Shown piece by piece: positions 33,813-42,999 of a stretch of 64,000 bases of DNA. Origin of the DNA: Pyxidicoccus trucidator (GTDB taxonomy: Bacteria > Myxococcota > Myxococcia > Myxococcales > Myxococcaceae); contig NZ_JAAIXZ010000008.1 in the NCBI RefSeq assembly GCF_010894435.1, positions 1-64,000 of the forward strand, given 5' to 3'. A program made the position numbers and the translations under genes. Under the pieces are notes generated by a model that saw nothing but the letters and a program-made list of their open reading frames with translations, was not told the DNA's origin and searched no databases. Numbering within the stretch: the first letter of the stretch is position 1; each line of letters opens with the position of its first letter.

Positions 33813-35888
33813 TTACGAATCGCTCGCCGGGTCCAGCAGGTAGCTGATGCGAACCAGGAACTCTCGGGAGAACACGGGAAGCGGTGCGTGGCCGCCGTTG
33901 TACGGCTGGGCGATGCGGAAGTGGGTGCCCATGAGGTTGTAGATGCCGGCGCCCAGCTCCAGCCCCTGCGTGCCCACGTTCTCCGCGCTGACGAAGAGGT
34001 TGAGCAGCAGCTGCGTGGGCAGCTCCTCCACCGCCGAGTCCCCCGCGTCGTCCGGCGCGTCCACCGCGTAGCGCTTGCCCACGAGCACGGCGGTGGGGCT
34101 GACGGTGAGCCACGGCAGCACCTTCACGTTGCTCGTGAGCGACGCCTTGTGCGTGGGCATGGCGGTGAAGGCGTTGGAGTGGCCGGGCACCTGGTAGTCC
34201 TCCACGTCATTGCGGCCGGCCGGCGCGTAGAAGGAGTAGTTGAGCGCGAGCCGGCCCCAGCCCGCCCGCAGGTGGTAGTCCAGCTCCACGCCGCGGCTGC
34301 CCAGGCGGCCGAGGTTCCGGTACGCCTCCGTGTTCGTGGTGGCGTCGTAGGAATAGATGATGGGGTCCGTCACGCCCATGTCGAAGGCGTTCGCGCTCAC
34401 GGTGTGGCCGTCGCCGAACCGCAGCGTGCCCTCCAGCTCGAACACGGTGGTGCGCTCGGGCCGGACGTCGGCGCCCAGGCTGATGTTCTCGATGCCGGGC
34501 GCGCGGAACGCGCGGCTGAAGAGGGCCTTGGCGCTGAACGGTCCGAAGGCGCGCAGCAGCACCAGCCGGGGCACGAAGGAGCTGCCGAAGGCGCTGTGGT
34601 TCTCATAGCGCGCGCCGGCCACGACGGTGGCGATGGGGTTGTCGAGGTACGCCTCCATGAAGCCGGCGAGGTTCAGGTACGAGACGCTCTCGGCGCCCTC
34701 TTCACCGAAGGCCGTCTGCAGGCCGACGTCGGCGGGGCCGTTGAGCTTCCCCTGGTCGGACATCACGTCCACGCCGCCGGTGAGCTGGAGGAAGTCCAGC
34801 GCCGCCCAGCGGGCCAGGGCGCGCCCGCGCAGCCGCCGCACCTGCTTCTCGTAATAGAAGGCCGACTCGCGGTCCGAGTCGCGGAACGGCTCGGACAGGG
34901 TGAGGTTGAAGCGCGAGACGAGCTCCAGCCGCTCGCTGGGGCGGAAGCGGTCGCTCAGCTCGGCGTGGAAGGTCTCGAACTGGGTGGGCGCGGGGGCGGA
35001 GAGCACCTCGTCGAAGGCGATGATGGTGGAGGTGGTGTTGCGCTGGTACAGCACGCTCAGCTGCAAATCCTTGTAGCCCACGCCCGCCTGCACCGTCGTC
35101 GGGTCCAGCTTGCTCTGCCCGCCCATGCGCGCCGAGTTGCCGAAGAAGTCGCGGAACACGGCATCGCTGCGCTGGCCCTGGCCCAGCGAGGCGGAGCCGA
35201 AGACGCTCAGGCCCGGCGCGGACTCGAAGACCTTGCGCCCGGAGAGCGTCACGCTGCGCCGTCCGTTGACAGTCTCCAGCTCGCCGTAGGTGCCCGCCAC
35301 CAGCAGGTCCGTGCTGCCCTGGATGCCGCGGGTGATGACGTTGATGACGGCCAGCTCCGCGTTGCCGCCGTAGATGACCGAGCCCGGGCCGCGCACCACT
35401 TCGATGCGCTCCACCAGCTCGATGGGGAACTCGTGCCCGAGCTGCATCGTCGAGTAGAGCTGCTCGTTCATCTCCTTGCCGTCGATGACGAGGAGCACCT
35501 TGCCCTCGTAGCCCCACAGGCCCCGGAAGCCCGGACCCACCGAGCCCTGCACGTCCACGCCGAAGAAGAAGCCCGGAATCTGGAGCAGCAGGTCCATCAA
35601 GTCGCGGGCGCCCGAGGCGCGAATCTCGTCCGCGTTCATCGCGGTGACGACGGCGGGGGACTCCTGCAAGCGGGTGACGGCGAAGGACGCCACCTGACTG
35701 TGGACCTCCGGCTCCTCGGTGGAGGCCGCGGCGTCGTCCTCGGAAGGAGCGGGCTCCGCCTCCGGGGACTGCGCGGGCTGCTCCGTCTCCCAGGCGTCAG
35801 GAGACGTCTGCTGCGCGAGCGCGGGGCTGCCGGACAAGAGGAGGGACAGGGCCACGGAACCGACGGGCCACCAGCGGCGGACGCTCAT
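33813..35888 (-). CDS. TonB-dependent outer-membrane receptor
   Basis: The 691-residue protein has a signal peptide ending near ALAQQ. An acidic linker precedes the plug domain (about 70-200: VVTAMNADEIRASGARDLMD, then IPGFFFGVDVQG, LVIDGKEMNEQ, IEVVRGPGSVIYGGNA). A 22-strand-type barrel follows and ends in FLVRISYLLDP. The substrate is not evident; the plug resembles siderophore/colicin-type receptors. No energising or ABC partner gene is adjacent. Confidence 0.85.
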   Translation of the reverse strand: MSVRRWWPVGSVALSLLLSGSPALAQQTSPDAWETEQPAQSPEAEPAPSEDDAAASTEEPEVHSQVASFAVTRLQESPAVVTAMNADEIRASGARDLMDLLLQIPGFFFGVDVQGSVGPGFRGLWGYEGKVLLVIDGKEMNEQLYSTMQLGHEFPIELVERIEVVRGPGSVIYGGNAELAVINVITRGIQGSTDLLVAGTYGELETVNGRRSVTLSGRKVFESAPGLSVFGSASLGQGQRSDAVFRDFFGNSARMGGQSKLDPTTVQAGVGYKDLQLSVLYQRNTTSTIIAFDEVLSAPAPTQFETFHAELSDRFRPSERLELVSRFNLTLSEPFRDSDRESAFYYEKQVRRLRGRALARWAALDFLQLTGGVDVMSDQGKLNGPADVGLQTAFGEEGAESVSYLNLAGFMEAYLDNPIATVVAGARYENHSAFGSSFVPRLVLLRAFGPFSAKALFSRAFRAPGIENISLGADVRPERTTVFELEGTLRFGDGHTVSANAFDMGVTDPIIYSYDATTNTEAYRNLGRLGSRGVELDYHLRAGWGRLALNYSFYAPAGRNDVEDYQVPGHSNAFTAMPTHKASLTSNVKVLPWLTVSPTAVLVGKRYAVDAPDDAGDSAVEELPTQLLLNLFVSAENVGTQGLELGAGIYNLMGTHFRIAQPYNGGHAPLPVFSREFLVRISYLLDPASDS

Positions 35889-35905
35889 GGGAATCTCGAA
35901 CGCAG

Positions 35906-36030
35906 GAGAGCGCCGGCCTCGGGGCCATCGCTCTGGGGTGTGGGGGAGTGAGAGCGCCGGCCTCGGGCCATTGCTCAGGAAGGTGGGGGTAGGGGAGTGC
36001 TGGCCCTCGGGACCAGGGCTCAGGGGAGGG
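35906..36030. repeat. Imperfect 44-49 bp tandem repeats upstream of the TonB receptor
   Basis: Two units begin with GAGAGCGCCGGCCTCGGG at 35906 and 35950. A third, diverged unit follows from about 35997 (CTGGCCCTCGGGACC). They lie between the receptor start and the PEGA gene stop. Function is unknown. Confidence 0.55.
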
Positions 36031-36070
36031 CGCGCTCGAGGAAGGCGAGCGCCGCGCGCGGCGCGGTGGC

Positions 36071-37123
36071 TCAGCGGACGCGGACGGCGGTGAGGCGGTC
36101 CGGCTCGACTTCAACGGTCATCTTCCGCTTCACCACGCCGTTGACGCGGACCTCCACGCGGGCCGGTCCGGCCGGGAGTCCCTGGGCCTTCAGGGGCGGG
36201 AAGCCATAGGGCCGGTTGTTGATCCACACCTCGCCGTAGAGCGCCGGAGACGTGACGTCGAGGTCTCCCTTCCCCGTCACGGCGGTGCGGGCCACGGTGG
36301 TGGGCGCGGGCGTGGAAGCCGGCTGCGGCGCGGCGGCCGAGGCGGGACTCGTGGGCGCGGGCGCCGCTGCGACCACCGGCTGCGGCGCGGAGCGCGGAGC
36401 CGTGGGCGTCAGCTCGGCGGTCAAATCCCGGTTGATGGAGTGGACCTCGTCCTCGCCCAGCTCCACCGTCTCCTCGGCCAGCCGCCGGTCCCCCTGCGCA
36501 ATCGACACGCGATGCGTCCCCGCGCGCAGCGGCACGCGCGCGGGCGTGAGGTCCACCGTCTTCCCATCCACCAGCACCATCAACCCCGGAGGCGTCGACG
36601 TCACCAGCAGCAGTCCATTCCGGGGCTCCTCGGCGGCCGCGGGCTCCTCGCGAGGCTGCGCGCGGGACGAAGTACGGATGGCCCGCGACTTCGCCTGGGC
36701 CCGCGTCAGAGCCGCGGCCTCACGCGTGGGGCGGACCCGCTCGCGCGTCCGGTCCTGCTCGCGGGTCCGCAGGTCCGCTGCGATGCGCAGCAACTCCACC
36801 AGGTCGCCCTTGTCGTCCTTGCGCAGGCGCAGCGCCTCGGTGAACTCGGCCACGGCCGTCTCGTAGTCGCGGTCCTCCAGCGCGGCCAGCCCCGAGGCCC
36901 GCCGGGCCCTCGCGAGGCCGGAGCTCGCATCGTCCTCTTGAGGAGGCGGCGGCGGAGCGGGCGTGACGGACGCCACGGCCACGGGCGGCGGGCGGGGCGC
37001 GTCGGTGACGGCGGGCGGCGCGGTGGGGCTCTCGGCGCGGCGGCCTCGCAGCACGCCGTAGACCACGGCGTTCGCGGTGACGGTGCCCAGCAGGATGACG
37101 GCAATCCAGGTCGACTGTTTCAT
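36071..37123 (-). CDS. Membrane-anchored PEGA-domain protein
   Basis: The 350-residue protein starts at ATG 37123 with one membrane helix (WIAVILLGTVTANAVVYGVL) and a Pro-rich linker. A helical, TPR-like part (ALEDRDYETAVAEFTEALRL) is followed by a PEGA-type beta domain (LLLVTSTPPGLMVLVDGKTV) and a second PEGA-like segment at the C-terminus (ALYGEVWINNRPYGFPPLKA). PEGA domains sit on myxobacterial kinase-associated envelope proteins. The kinase gene ends 57 bases upstream on the same strand, so the two are probably co-transcribed and may function together. Confidence 0.75.
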   Translation of the reverse strand: MKQSTWIAVILLGTVTANAVVYGVLRGRRAESPTAPPAVTDAPRPPPVAVASVTPAPPPPPQEDDASSGLARARRASGLAALEDRDYETAVAEFTEALRLRKDDKGDLVELLRIAADLRTREQDRTRERVRPTREAAALTRAQAKSRAIRTSSRAQPREEPAAAEEPRNGLLLVTSTPPGLMVLVDGKTVDLTPARVPLRAGTHRVSIAQGDRRLAEETVELGEDEVHSINRDLTAELTPTAPRSAPQPVVAAAPAPTSPASAAAPQPASTPAPTTVARTAVTGKGDLDVTSPALYGEVWINNRPYGFPPLKAQGLPAGPARVEVRVNGVVKRKMTVEVEPDRLTAVRVR

Positions 37124-37180
37124 CAGCGTCTCACTGCGGCGCCAGGGAGCGGACGGGCCGCCCCGCCTGGCCGCCGCCAC

Positions 37181-38368
37181 TCAGGCGGCGAAGTACCAGA
37201 ACAGCGCGGAGCCAAGCGCGGAGACTCCCGCGGCCACCGCGATTCCCCACGGAAACCCGGCCGGCGTCGGGAGTGGAGCCGCGGTCGCGGCGCTGGAGCT
37301 CGCAGGGGGCGTGAGCGTCGCGGTGCCCTCATCGACAGGCGGGCCGGGCTTCACACTCTCGGCGCCGCTCGGCGTGCGGCCGGTGGCCGAGGCGAAGGCG
37401 GGCAGGGCCGTGGGAATCTGTCCCGCCTGGTCCGGCGGCGACAGCGTCGTCACCAGCATGGCCAGCTCGCGGCCACCCGACGTCCAGTGTTGCGACGCGC
37501 GGAACCGCTCCAGCTCCACATGCAGCTCGCGCGCGCTCTGGTACCGCGCATCCGGCTCCCTCTCGAGCAGCTTCAGGAGGATGCGCTCCAGGCCGGGCGG
37601 GAAGTCCGGGGCGAAGCTGGACGGCGGCGGCACGTGCGCCTGCGACGCGGCGATGATGGTCGCCTCCACGGTGTCGCGCTTGAACAGGCGCTTCCCGGTG
37701 GAGGCCTCGTAGAGGACGATGCCGAGCGAGTACAGGTCCGAGCGGTGGTCCAGCTCCCGGTTCGTAATCTGCTCCGGCGACATGTACGGGTACTTGCCCT
37801 TCACCACGCCGGCGACGGTGCGCTCCAGGTTGACGGCGCTCTTCACGATTCCGAAGTCGGCCAGCTTGACGATGCCGTCGCGCGACACCAGCACGTTGCC
37901 CGGCGTGACGTCCCGGTGCACCAGCCGCAGCGGCGTGCCGTCCGGCAGCGTCTTCCCGTGCGCGTAGGCGAGCGCATCGGAGATGGCCAGTCCCACATCC
38001 ACCGCCACCCGGGGCCCCAGCGGGAAGGCGCCCTTCCACGCATGGCGCATCACCCGGTCCAGCGACTGGCCCTGGATCCACTCCATGGCCAGGTAGTACT
38101 GCCCCTCGAGCTTTCCGAAGTCGAAGACCTGGACGATGTTCGGGTGCGTCAAAAGCGCCGCGACCTTCGCCTCGTCGGCGAACATCCGGCTGAAGGCCTC
38201 CAGGTTCGCGTACTCCGGCAGGATGCGCTTGATGACGCACGGCTTGGAGAACCCGTCCGGCCCGTCGATGGACGCCAGCAGCAGGTGCGCCATCCCACCG
38301 GAGGCGAGCTGCTGAAGAATCCGGTATTTGCCGAAATACGTCTCTCCTGTGCCCAACGCGCGCCTCAA
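37181..38368 (-). CDS. Membrane-anchored Ser/Thr protein kinase
   Basis: In this 395-residue protein, residues 14-280 are a Hanks-type kinase: glycine loop LASGGMAHLL, Lys47 in CVIKRIL, catalytic HRDVTPGN, DFG in LADFGIVK and the APE-like YMSPEQ. A Pro/Ala-rich linker leads to one C-terminal membrane helix (PWGIAVAAGVSALGSALFWY), so the kinase faces the cytoplasm. The frame contains no ATG at the expected place, so translation starts at TTG 38368 or TTG 38356, just before GTGETYFGKY. The PEGA gene follows. Confidence 0.9.
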   Translation of the reverse strand: MRRALGTGETYFGKYRILQQLASGGMAHLLLASIDGPDGFSKPCVIKRILPEYANLEAFSRMFADEAKVAALLTHPNIVQVFDFGKLEGQYYLAMEWIQGQSLDRVMRHAWKGAFPLGPRVAVDVGLAISDALAYAHGKTLPDGTPLRLVHRDVTPGNVLVSRDGIVKLADFGIVKSAVNLERTVAGVVKGKYPYMSPEQITNRELDHRSDLYSLGIVLYEASTGKRLFKRDTVEATIIAASQAHVPPPSSFAPDFPPGLERILLKLLEREPDARYQSARELHVELERFRASQHWTSGGRELAMLVTTLSPPDQAGQIPTALPAFASATGRTPSGAESVKPGPPVDEGTATLTPPASSSAATAAPLPTPAGFPWGIAVAAGVSALGSALFWYFAA

Positions 38369-38470
38369 GCTTTGCTGGAAAAAGAGGAACGTACTGGATA
38401 ATCGGCCTACCCCACAAGTTTGTCGCCGGCTGTCAACCGGATTTGGGTTGCCGGAGACGCGGGGATGCCC

Positions 38471-39271
38471 TCAGGTAGGGCGAGGTGTCTTCCGCCGAGC
38501 ATTGCGGCGCTGCTTCTGGGGCGGGGGCTCGGTCACCTCGGCGAAGCGCGCGCCGGTGACGCCCGCGTGCTCCAGGGCCTGCTTGATTCCCTCGGAGACG
38601 ATGAGGCTGACGGGCCAGCCCCAGGAGCGGAGCACCCGGGCACCCTCCGTCTTCTCGGGGTCGATGCGCAGGCCGCGCACGGTGCGGTAGTGGCCTACAC
38701 GCTCGGGCAGCCCGTCCTCGGGCGTGTAGCGGTGGGCCTCCGCGCACTTGCGGTCGTCGATGCAGCGCACCAGCCGGGTGGCGACGAGGATGAAGTACGG
38801 CTCGTCGCAGTCCTCCACCTCCACGGGCAGCAGCTGCACGTCGTCCGGCGCCAGCTCGCGGAAGATGGACGCCACCCGCGCGTGGACCACGGGGGTGAGC
38901 CCGGCGCCGGCGAGGGAGAAGTCGAGCGGGCGGCCCGGAGGCTGGACGGTGGAGCGCAGCTTCCCCAGCCCCCGCACCGGGGTGCCGGAGGTGAACTGCC
39001 AGACGGAGTCCACCTTCTTCTTCCGCTCCAGGGAGAAGGGGTCCCCCAACTCGCGCCGGCCGGGGGCACGGAAGTCGTCGTGCAGGTCGTAGTACCGCAC
39101 CGGGCGTGCCGTCCGGGGGGGAGCCCGGCGGGCGGCCGACCTCCGTCGGGAGGGCGCGTCGGAGGGCAGTTCGACTGGAGCGTCCCACAGGGTGTCTTCA
39201 CCCGTGCCGCCGTCCCGTCTCGGGGAGCGTCGCGCCAGCACGCGCAGGGCCTGGGTGAGCCGCCTGAACAT
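38471..39271 (-). CDS. Imm11-type (MXAN_0049) immunity-like protein
   Basis: The 266-residue protein has a basic, disordered 60-residue N-terminus. A domain follows with the hallmarks of the immunity MXAN_0049 family: VRYYDLHDDFRAPGRRELGD, RPLDFSLAGAGLTPVVHARV, LAPDDVQLLPVEVEDCDEPY and VRGLRIDPEKTEGARVLRSW. Such proteins usually neutralise a toxin encoded beside them. Here the neighbours are a kinase and a phosphoesterase, so it is an orphan copy or acts in trans. Confidence 0.75.
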   Translation of the reverse strand: MFRRLTQALRVLARRSPRRDGGTGEDTLWDAPVELPSDAPSRRRSAARRAPPRTARPVRYYDLHDDFRAPGRRELGDPFSLERKKKVDSVWQFTSGTPVRGLGKLRSTVQPPGRPLDFSLAGAGLTPVVHARVASIFRELAPDDVQLLPVEVEDCDEPYFILVATRLVRCIDDRKCAEAHRYTPEDGLPERVGHYRTVRGLRIDPEKTEGARVLRSWGWPVSLIVSEGIKQALEHAGVTGARFAEVTEPPPQKQRRNARRKTPRPT

Positions 39272-39367
39272 CCGCCGATTTTACCCTCTCCCCACGTGGG
39301 TGGGAGCCAATCGGGAACCCGGGCCCGGCCTCCCTGCCTCCTCTCCGGCCAGCCAGAAGCCTTTGGG

Positions 39368-40075
39368 CTACCAGGTGCTGTGCAGGGAGTAGCGGGCGGC
39401 GCGGGTGTCCAGGCTGAGGAAGGAGAACTGGCCCTCCGAGCACGTGCCGCTGTTGAGGAACAGCCGGCTGCCGTGCTCCACGCGCATGCCCAGGTGGGTG
39501 TGGCCGGTGACGACGATGTCGGCGCCGCTGTCGTTGGCCCGCGCCAGCGCCCAGCGCTGGAAGGTGCAGCGCTCCGGGTCCGGCAGCGCGTTCGTCAGCC
39601 GCGCGTCCAGCGCCTGGAACATGCGGAACATGGCCCGCAGTCGCATCCGCCGCAGCCAGGCCCCCGCCCACACCGCCGCCTCCGACAGGAAGCGCGCCTT
39701 GCGGATGACCCAGTCATGGTGGTGCCCATGGGTGAACAGCATCCTCACCCCGTCTGCCTCCAGGACGAGCTGCTCGGGCGCTCCCAGCAGGGTGCCGGCC
39801 ACCAGGTCATGGTTGCCGTGGATGTAGTGGTACTGGGGCTGGGCGAAGCGCTGGACGATGTCCGGGTGCGCCGCGCGGGCCGCGGCCAGCTCGGCCACCT
39901 GCCTCCCCGGAGTCCTCGGGGTGAGCGTCTCGAAGATGTCGCCGAGCAGGATGATGCGCTCGAAGTTGCTCTCCAGGAAGCGGAGGAATCGCAGGAAGCC
40001 GGAGTCGTCGTGTCCGAAGTGGTCCGCGGCATCACGCCGCCCGAGGTGCAGGTCCGAAATCACCGCGATGCGCAT
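39368..40075 (-). CDS. Metallophosphoesterase (UDP-diacylglucosamine-hydrolase-like)
   Basis: The 235-residue protein shows the calcineurin-type metal motifs in order: ISDLHLG, LLGDIFE, YHYIHGNHDLV, FTHGHHHD and VVTGHTHLG. The general layout recalls LpxH-like enzymes. The ATG at 40075 has an AGGAGG site 5 bases upstream; the much longer open frame on this strand is an antisense artefact of the next gene. The substrate is uncertain (nucleotide-lipid, cyclic nucleotide or other phosphoester). Confidence 0.85.
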   Translation of the reverse strand: MRIAVISDLHLGRRDAADHFGHDDSGFLRFLRFLESNFERIILLGDIFETLTPRTPGRQVAELAAARAAHPDIVQRFAQPQYHYIHGNHDLVAGTLLGAPEQLVLEADGVRMLFTHGHHHDWVIRKARFLSEAAVWAGAWLRRMRLRAMFRMFQALDARLTNALPDPERCTFQRWALARANDSGADIVVTGHTHLGMRVEHGSRLFLNSGTCSEGQFSFLSLDTRAARYSLHSTW

Positions 40076-40159
40076 GGGTCCTCCTGGTGAACGAGCAAAA
40101 CCCCGGGAATTTCTGGTCGCGTGACTCGTGCGGGCGGGTGTGTACCGTGCGTCTCTCGC

Positions 40160-42802
40160 ATGGCCCTCCGAGTCGTCCCATTCACGCTCTGCATGCTGCT
40201 CCTGGGTGGCGCGCTGGCCCACGCCCAGGTTCCAGGTCCTCGCCGGACGGTGTCGGCGGTGCGCGTGGAGCAGCCGCCCGCGGTGGACGGCGTGCTGGAC
40301 GACGCGGCCTGGAAGCAGGCCAGCTTCACCACCGACCTCGTGCAGAAGGAACCGGAACAGGGTCTCCCCGCCACGCTGCGCACGGAGGTCGCGTTCGTCT
40401 ACGACGGAGACGCGCTCTATGTCGGCGCGCGGATGTTCAGCGATTCGCCAGCCGACATCGAGACGGTGATGACGCGGCGGGACGAGAGCGGCGTGGCGGA
40501 GCGGCTCATCATCTCCCTCGACACCTGGCATGACCGGCGCACGGCCTACAGCTTCGCGGTGACGGCCGCGGGCCAGCGCGTGGACTGGTTCCACCCGTCG
40601 GACGCCGAGTACGACAGGGACTTCTCCTTCAACCCTGTGTGGCAGGCGCGCACCTCCCTGACGGGCGGGGGCTGGGTGGCGGAGCTGCGGATTCCCTTCT
40701 CCCAGCTCCGCTTCAACGACGGAGACGAGCAGGTGTGGGGCCTCAATCTCAACCGCTACGTGCCGCGCCGCAACGAGGACGACTTCTGGGTGGTGGTGCC
40801 CCGCCACGTCACCGGCTGGTCCTCGTGGTTCGGCGAGCTGACGGGGGTGCGCGGGGTGAGGCCCTCGCGCCGCCTGGAGCTGCTGCCGTACGTGGCGGGG
40901 GACTGGCAGTTGAACTCCGGGCGCAACCCGCGCGCGGGCACGCCCTTCGACTCGCGGCGGGACTGGGCGGGCCGGGTGGGCGGCGACGCCAAGGTGGGCC
41001 TGGGGCCCAACCTCACGCTGGATGCCACGGTGAACCCGGACTTCGGCCAGCTGGAGGCGGACCCGGCGGTGGTGAACCTGACGGCCTTCGAGACTGTCTT
41101 CGACGAGCGCCGCCCCTTCTTCACCGAGGGCAGCCCGCTCTTCGCGGGCAACGGCCCCACGTACTTCTACTCGCGCCGCATCGGCGCCTCGCCGCGCCTG
41201 CTGGGTGACTTGCAGTCGCAGCAGGACTTCGTGGAGGCGCCCCGGGCCAGCACGCTGTGGGGCGCGGGGAAGCTCACCGGACGGCTGGCCTCGGGCCTGT
41301 CGGTGGGAGCGCTGGCGGCCGTCACCGGGCAGAGCTTCGCGGACGTCTACGACTTCGACACGGCGGCGGAGGGCCGGGTGAAGCTGGAGCCCTTCACCGG
41401 CTACGGCGTGGTGCGCGTGCAGCAGGAACTGGGAGACGGGGCCTCGGTGGTGGGGGCCATGCTGACGGGCGTGAATCGCTCCGTGACGCCCACGGGCCAG
41501 GCACAGAGCCTCGCCTTCAACCTGCCTCAGCAGGCGTACACGGCGAGCGCGGACGCGTCCTTCCGGCTGGGCGCGGGGGGCCAGTACGCGCTGAGCGCGT
41601 ACGCGGGCGGCAGCCGCGTGAGCGGCTCGCCCGAGGCCATGGCGCGGCTGCAGCGCTCCAGCGCGAGGTACTTCCAGCGGCCGGACCAGACCTACGTGCG
41701 GGTGGACCCGGAGGCCACGTCGCTGTCCGGCTACACCGCGGGGGCCACGCTGGAGCGGGTGAGCGGCCGGCACTGGCTGTGGAGCGTGGGCGGCTACGCG
41801 GAGTCGCCGGGCTTCGAGCTCAACGACGTGGGCAGCCTGCAGACGGCGGACGACCTCCAGGCGGACCTGAGCCTCACGTACCGGGACACGGAGCCGGGCC
41901 GGTGGCTGCGCGGCCTGGAGACGACGCTGGGGCTCTACAACAACTGGAACTACGGCGGCGTGCGCCAGTCCACCAGCCTGTCCTCGACGGCGAGCGCCAC
42001 CTTCCCCAACTTCTGGACGGGGGCTGTCACCGCCTCGTACTTCCCGCGCGCGCTGTCGGACGTGCTGACGCGCGGCGGGCCGCTGATGCAGACGGGGCAG
42101 GGGGTGGACTTCATCGCCGAGCTGGACAACGCCTTCAGCGCGACGACGCGCTGGAACCTCAACGCGAAGGCGTGGCGGTACGAGACGGGCAGCCACGGCT
42201 ACGTGCTGGGCGGGAGCCTGGGCGTGCAGCCCACGTCGCGGCTGCGCCTGTCCGTCGAGCCGGGGCTGTCGCGCTACACGGAGGAGCCGCAGTACGTTGC
42301 CACGGTGGACGGCGGCGGGGCGGAGACCTACGGCCGGCGCTACGTCTTCGGCGCGGTGGACCGCAACGAGCTGTTCGCCCGGCTGCGCGTGGACTTCTTC
42401 GTCACCCCGGACCTGAGCGTGGAGCTGTACGCGGAGCCCTTCGCGGCCAGCGGGCGCTACAGCCGCTTCGGTGAGCTGGCCCGGGCGCGGAGCCGCACGC
42501 TGCTGTACTACGGCGACGAGAATGTCACCCACGAGGATGGGCGGCTGCGGGTGGTGGACGGCTCGGGCGCGGCCTTCGAGGTGGACGACCCGGACTTCAA
42601 CCTCCGCTCGCTGCGCAGCAACCTGGTGGTGCGCTGGGAGTTCCGGCCGGGCAGCACGTTCTTCTTCGTGTGGCAGCAGGACCGCTCCACCGAGCAGGCC
42701 CTGGGCCGCGTGCTGGAGCCGTCCGCGCTGGGCAACAGCTTCTCCGCCCCGGGCAGCCACACCTTCGCGGTGAAGCTGGCCTGGTGGCTGCCGGTGGACT
42801 GA
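40160..42802 (+). CDS. CBM9 / DUF5916 outer-membrane protein
   Basis: The 880-residue protein has a signal peptide (MALRVVPFTLCMLLLGGALA). The first 200 residues form a CBM9-like sandwich (VDGVLDDAAWKQASFT, AFVYDGDALYVGARM). The rest matches the DUF5916 pattern, with NPDFGQLEADPAVVNLT, FFTEGSPLFAG and YSRRIGASPR, and ends in barrel-like strands (TFAVKLAWWLPVD). These proteins sit in the outer membrane; their role is unknown, possibly glycan binding. It is divergent from the phosphoesterase with an 84-base gap. Confidence 0.85.
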   Translation: MALRVVPFTLCMLLLGGALAHAQVPGPRRTVSAVRVEQPPAVDGVLDDAAWKQASFTTDLVQKEPEQGLPATLRTEVAFVYDGDALYVGARMFSDSPADIETVMTRRDESGVAERLIISLDTWHDRRTAYSFAVTAAGQRVDWFHPSDAEYDRDFSFNPVWQARTSLTGGGWVAELRIPFSQLRFNDGDEQVWGLNLNRYVPRRNEDDFWVVVPRHVTGWSSWFGELTGVRGVRPSRRLELLPYVAGDWQLNSGRNPRAGTPFDSRRDWAGRVGGDAKVGLGPNLTLDATVNPDFGQLEADPAVVNLTAFETVFDERRPFFTEGSPLFAGNGPTYFYSRRIGASPRLLGDLQSQQDFVEAPRASTLWGAGKLTGRLASGLSVGALAAVTGQSFADVYDFDTAAEGRVKLEPFTGYGVVRVQQELGDGASVVGAMLTGVNRSVTPTGQAQSLAFNLPQQAYTASADASFRLGAGGQYALSAYAGGSRVSGSPEAMARLQRSSARYFQRPDQTYVRVDPEATSLSGYTAGATLERVSGRHWLWSVGGYAESPGFELNDVGSLQTADDLQADLSLTYRDTEPGRWLRGLETTLGLYNNWNYGGVRQSTSLSSTASATFPNFWTGAVTASYFPRALSDVLTRGGPLMQTGQGVDFIAELDNAFSATTRWNLNAKAWRYETGSHGYVLGGSLGVQPTSRLRLSVEPGLSRYTEEPQYVATVDGGGAETYGRRYVFGAVDRNELFARLRVDFFVTPDLSVELYAEPFAASGRYSRFGELARARSRTLLYYGDENVTHEDGRLRVVDGSGAAFEVDDPDFNLRSLRSNLVVRWEFRPGSTFFFVWQQDRSTEQALGRVLEPSALGNSFSAPGSHTFAVKLAWWLPVD

Positions 42803-42999
42803 CGCCCCGTAAGGCGCGGCTGCCGGGGTTGTCCGGTCCGCTACGCCTTAAGTGGTACAGCCCGCGCGCGGCAACTCCCGCACCCTGGGGCCTGTCCGTG
42901 CATGTCGCGTGGACGCCTCCGGTGTCCGCCGGAAGCCCTCCCCAGTCACGGGGCGGCCGGCGCTCGCGCCGCCCCGCTGGCCACACCTGGGAGTCTTGA

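Noticed and set aside
40076..42760. Upstream extension of the metallophosphoesterase frame on the minus strand
   Set aside because: The phosphoesterase starts at 40075 behind an AGGAGG site. The extension lies antisense to the CBM9/DUF5916 gene and has no protein features.
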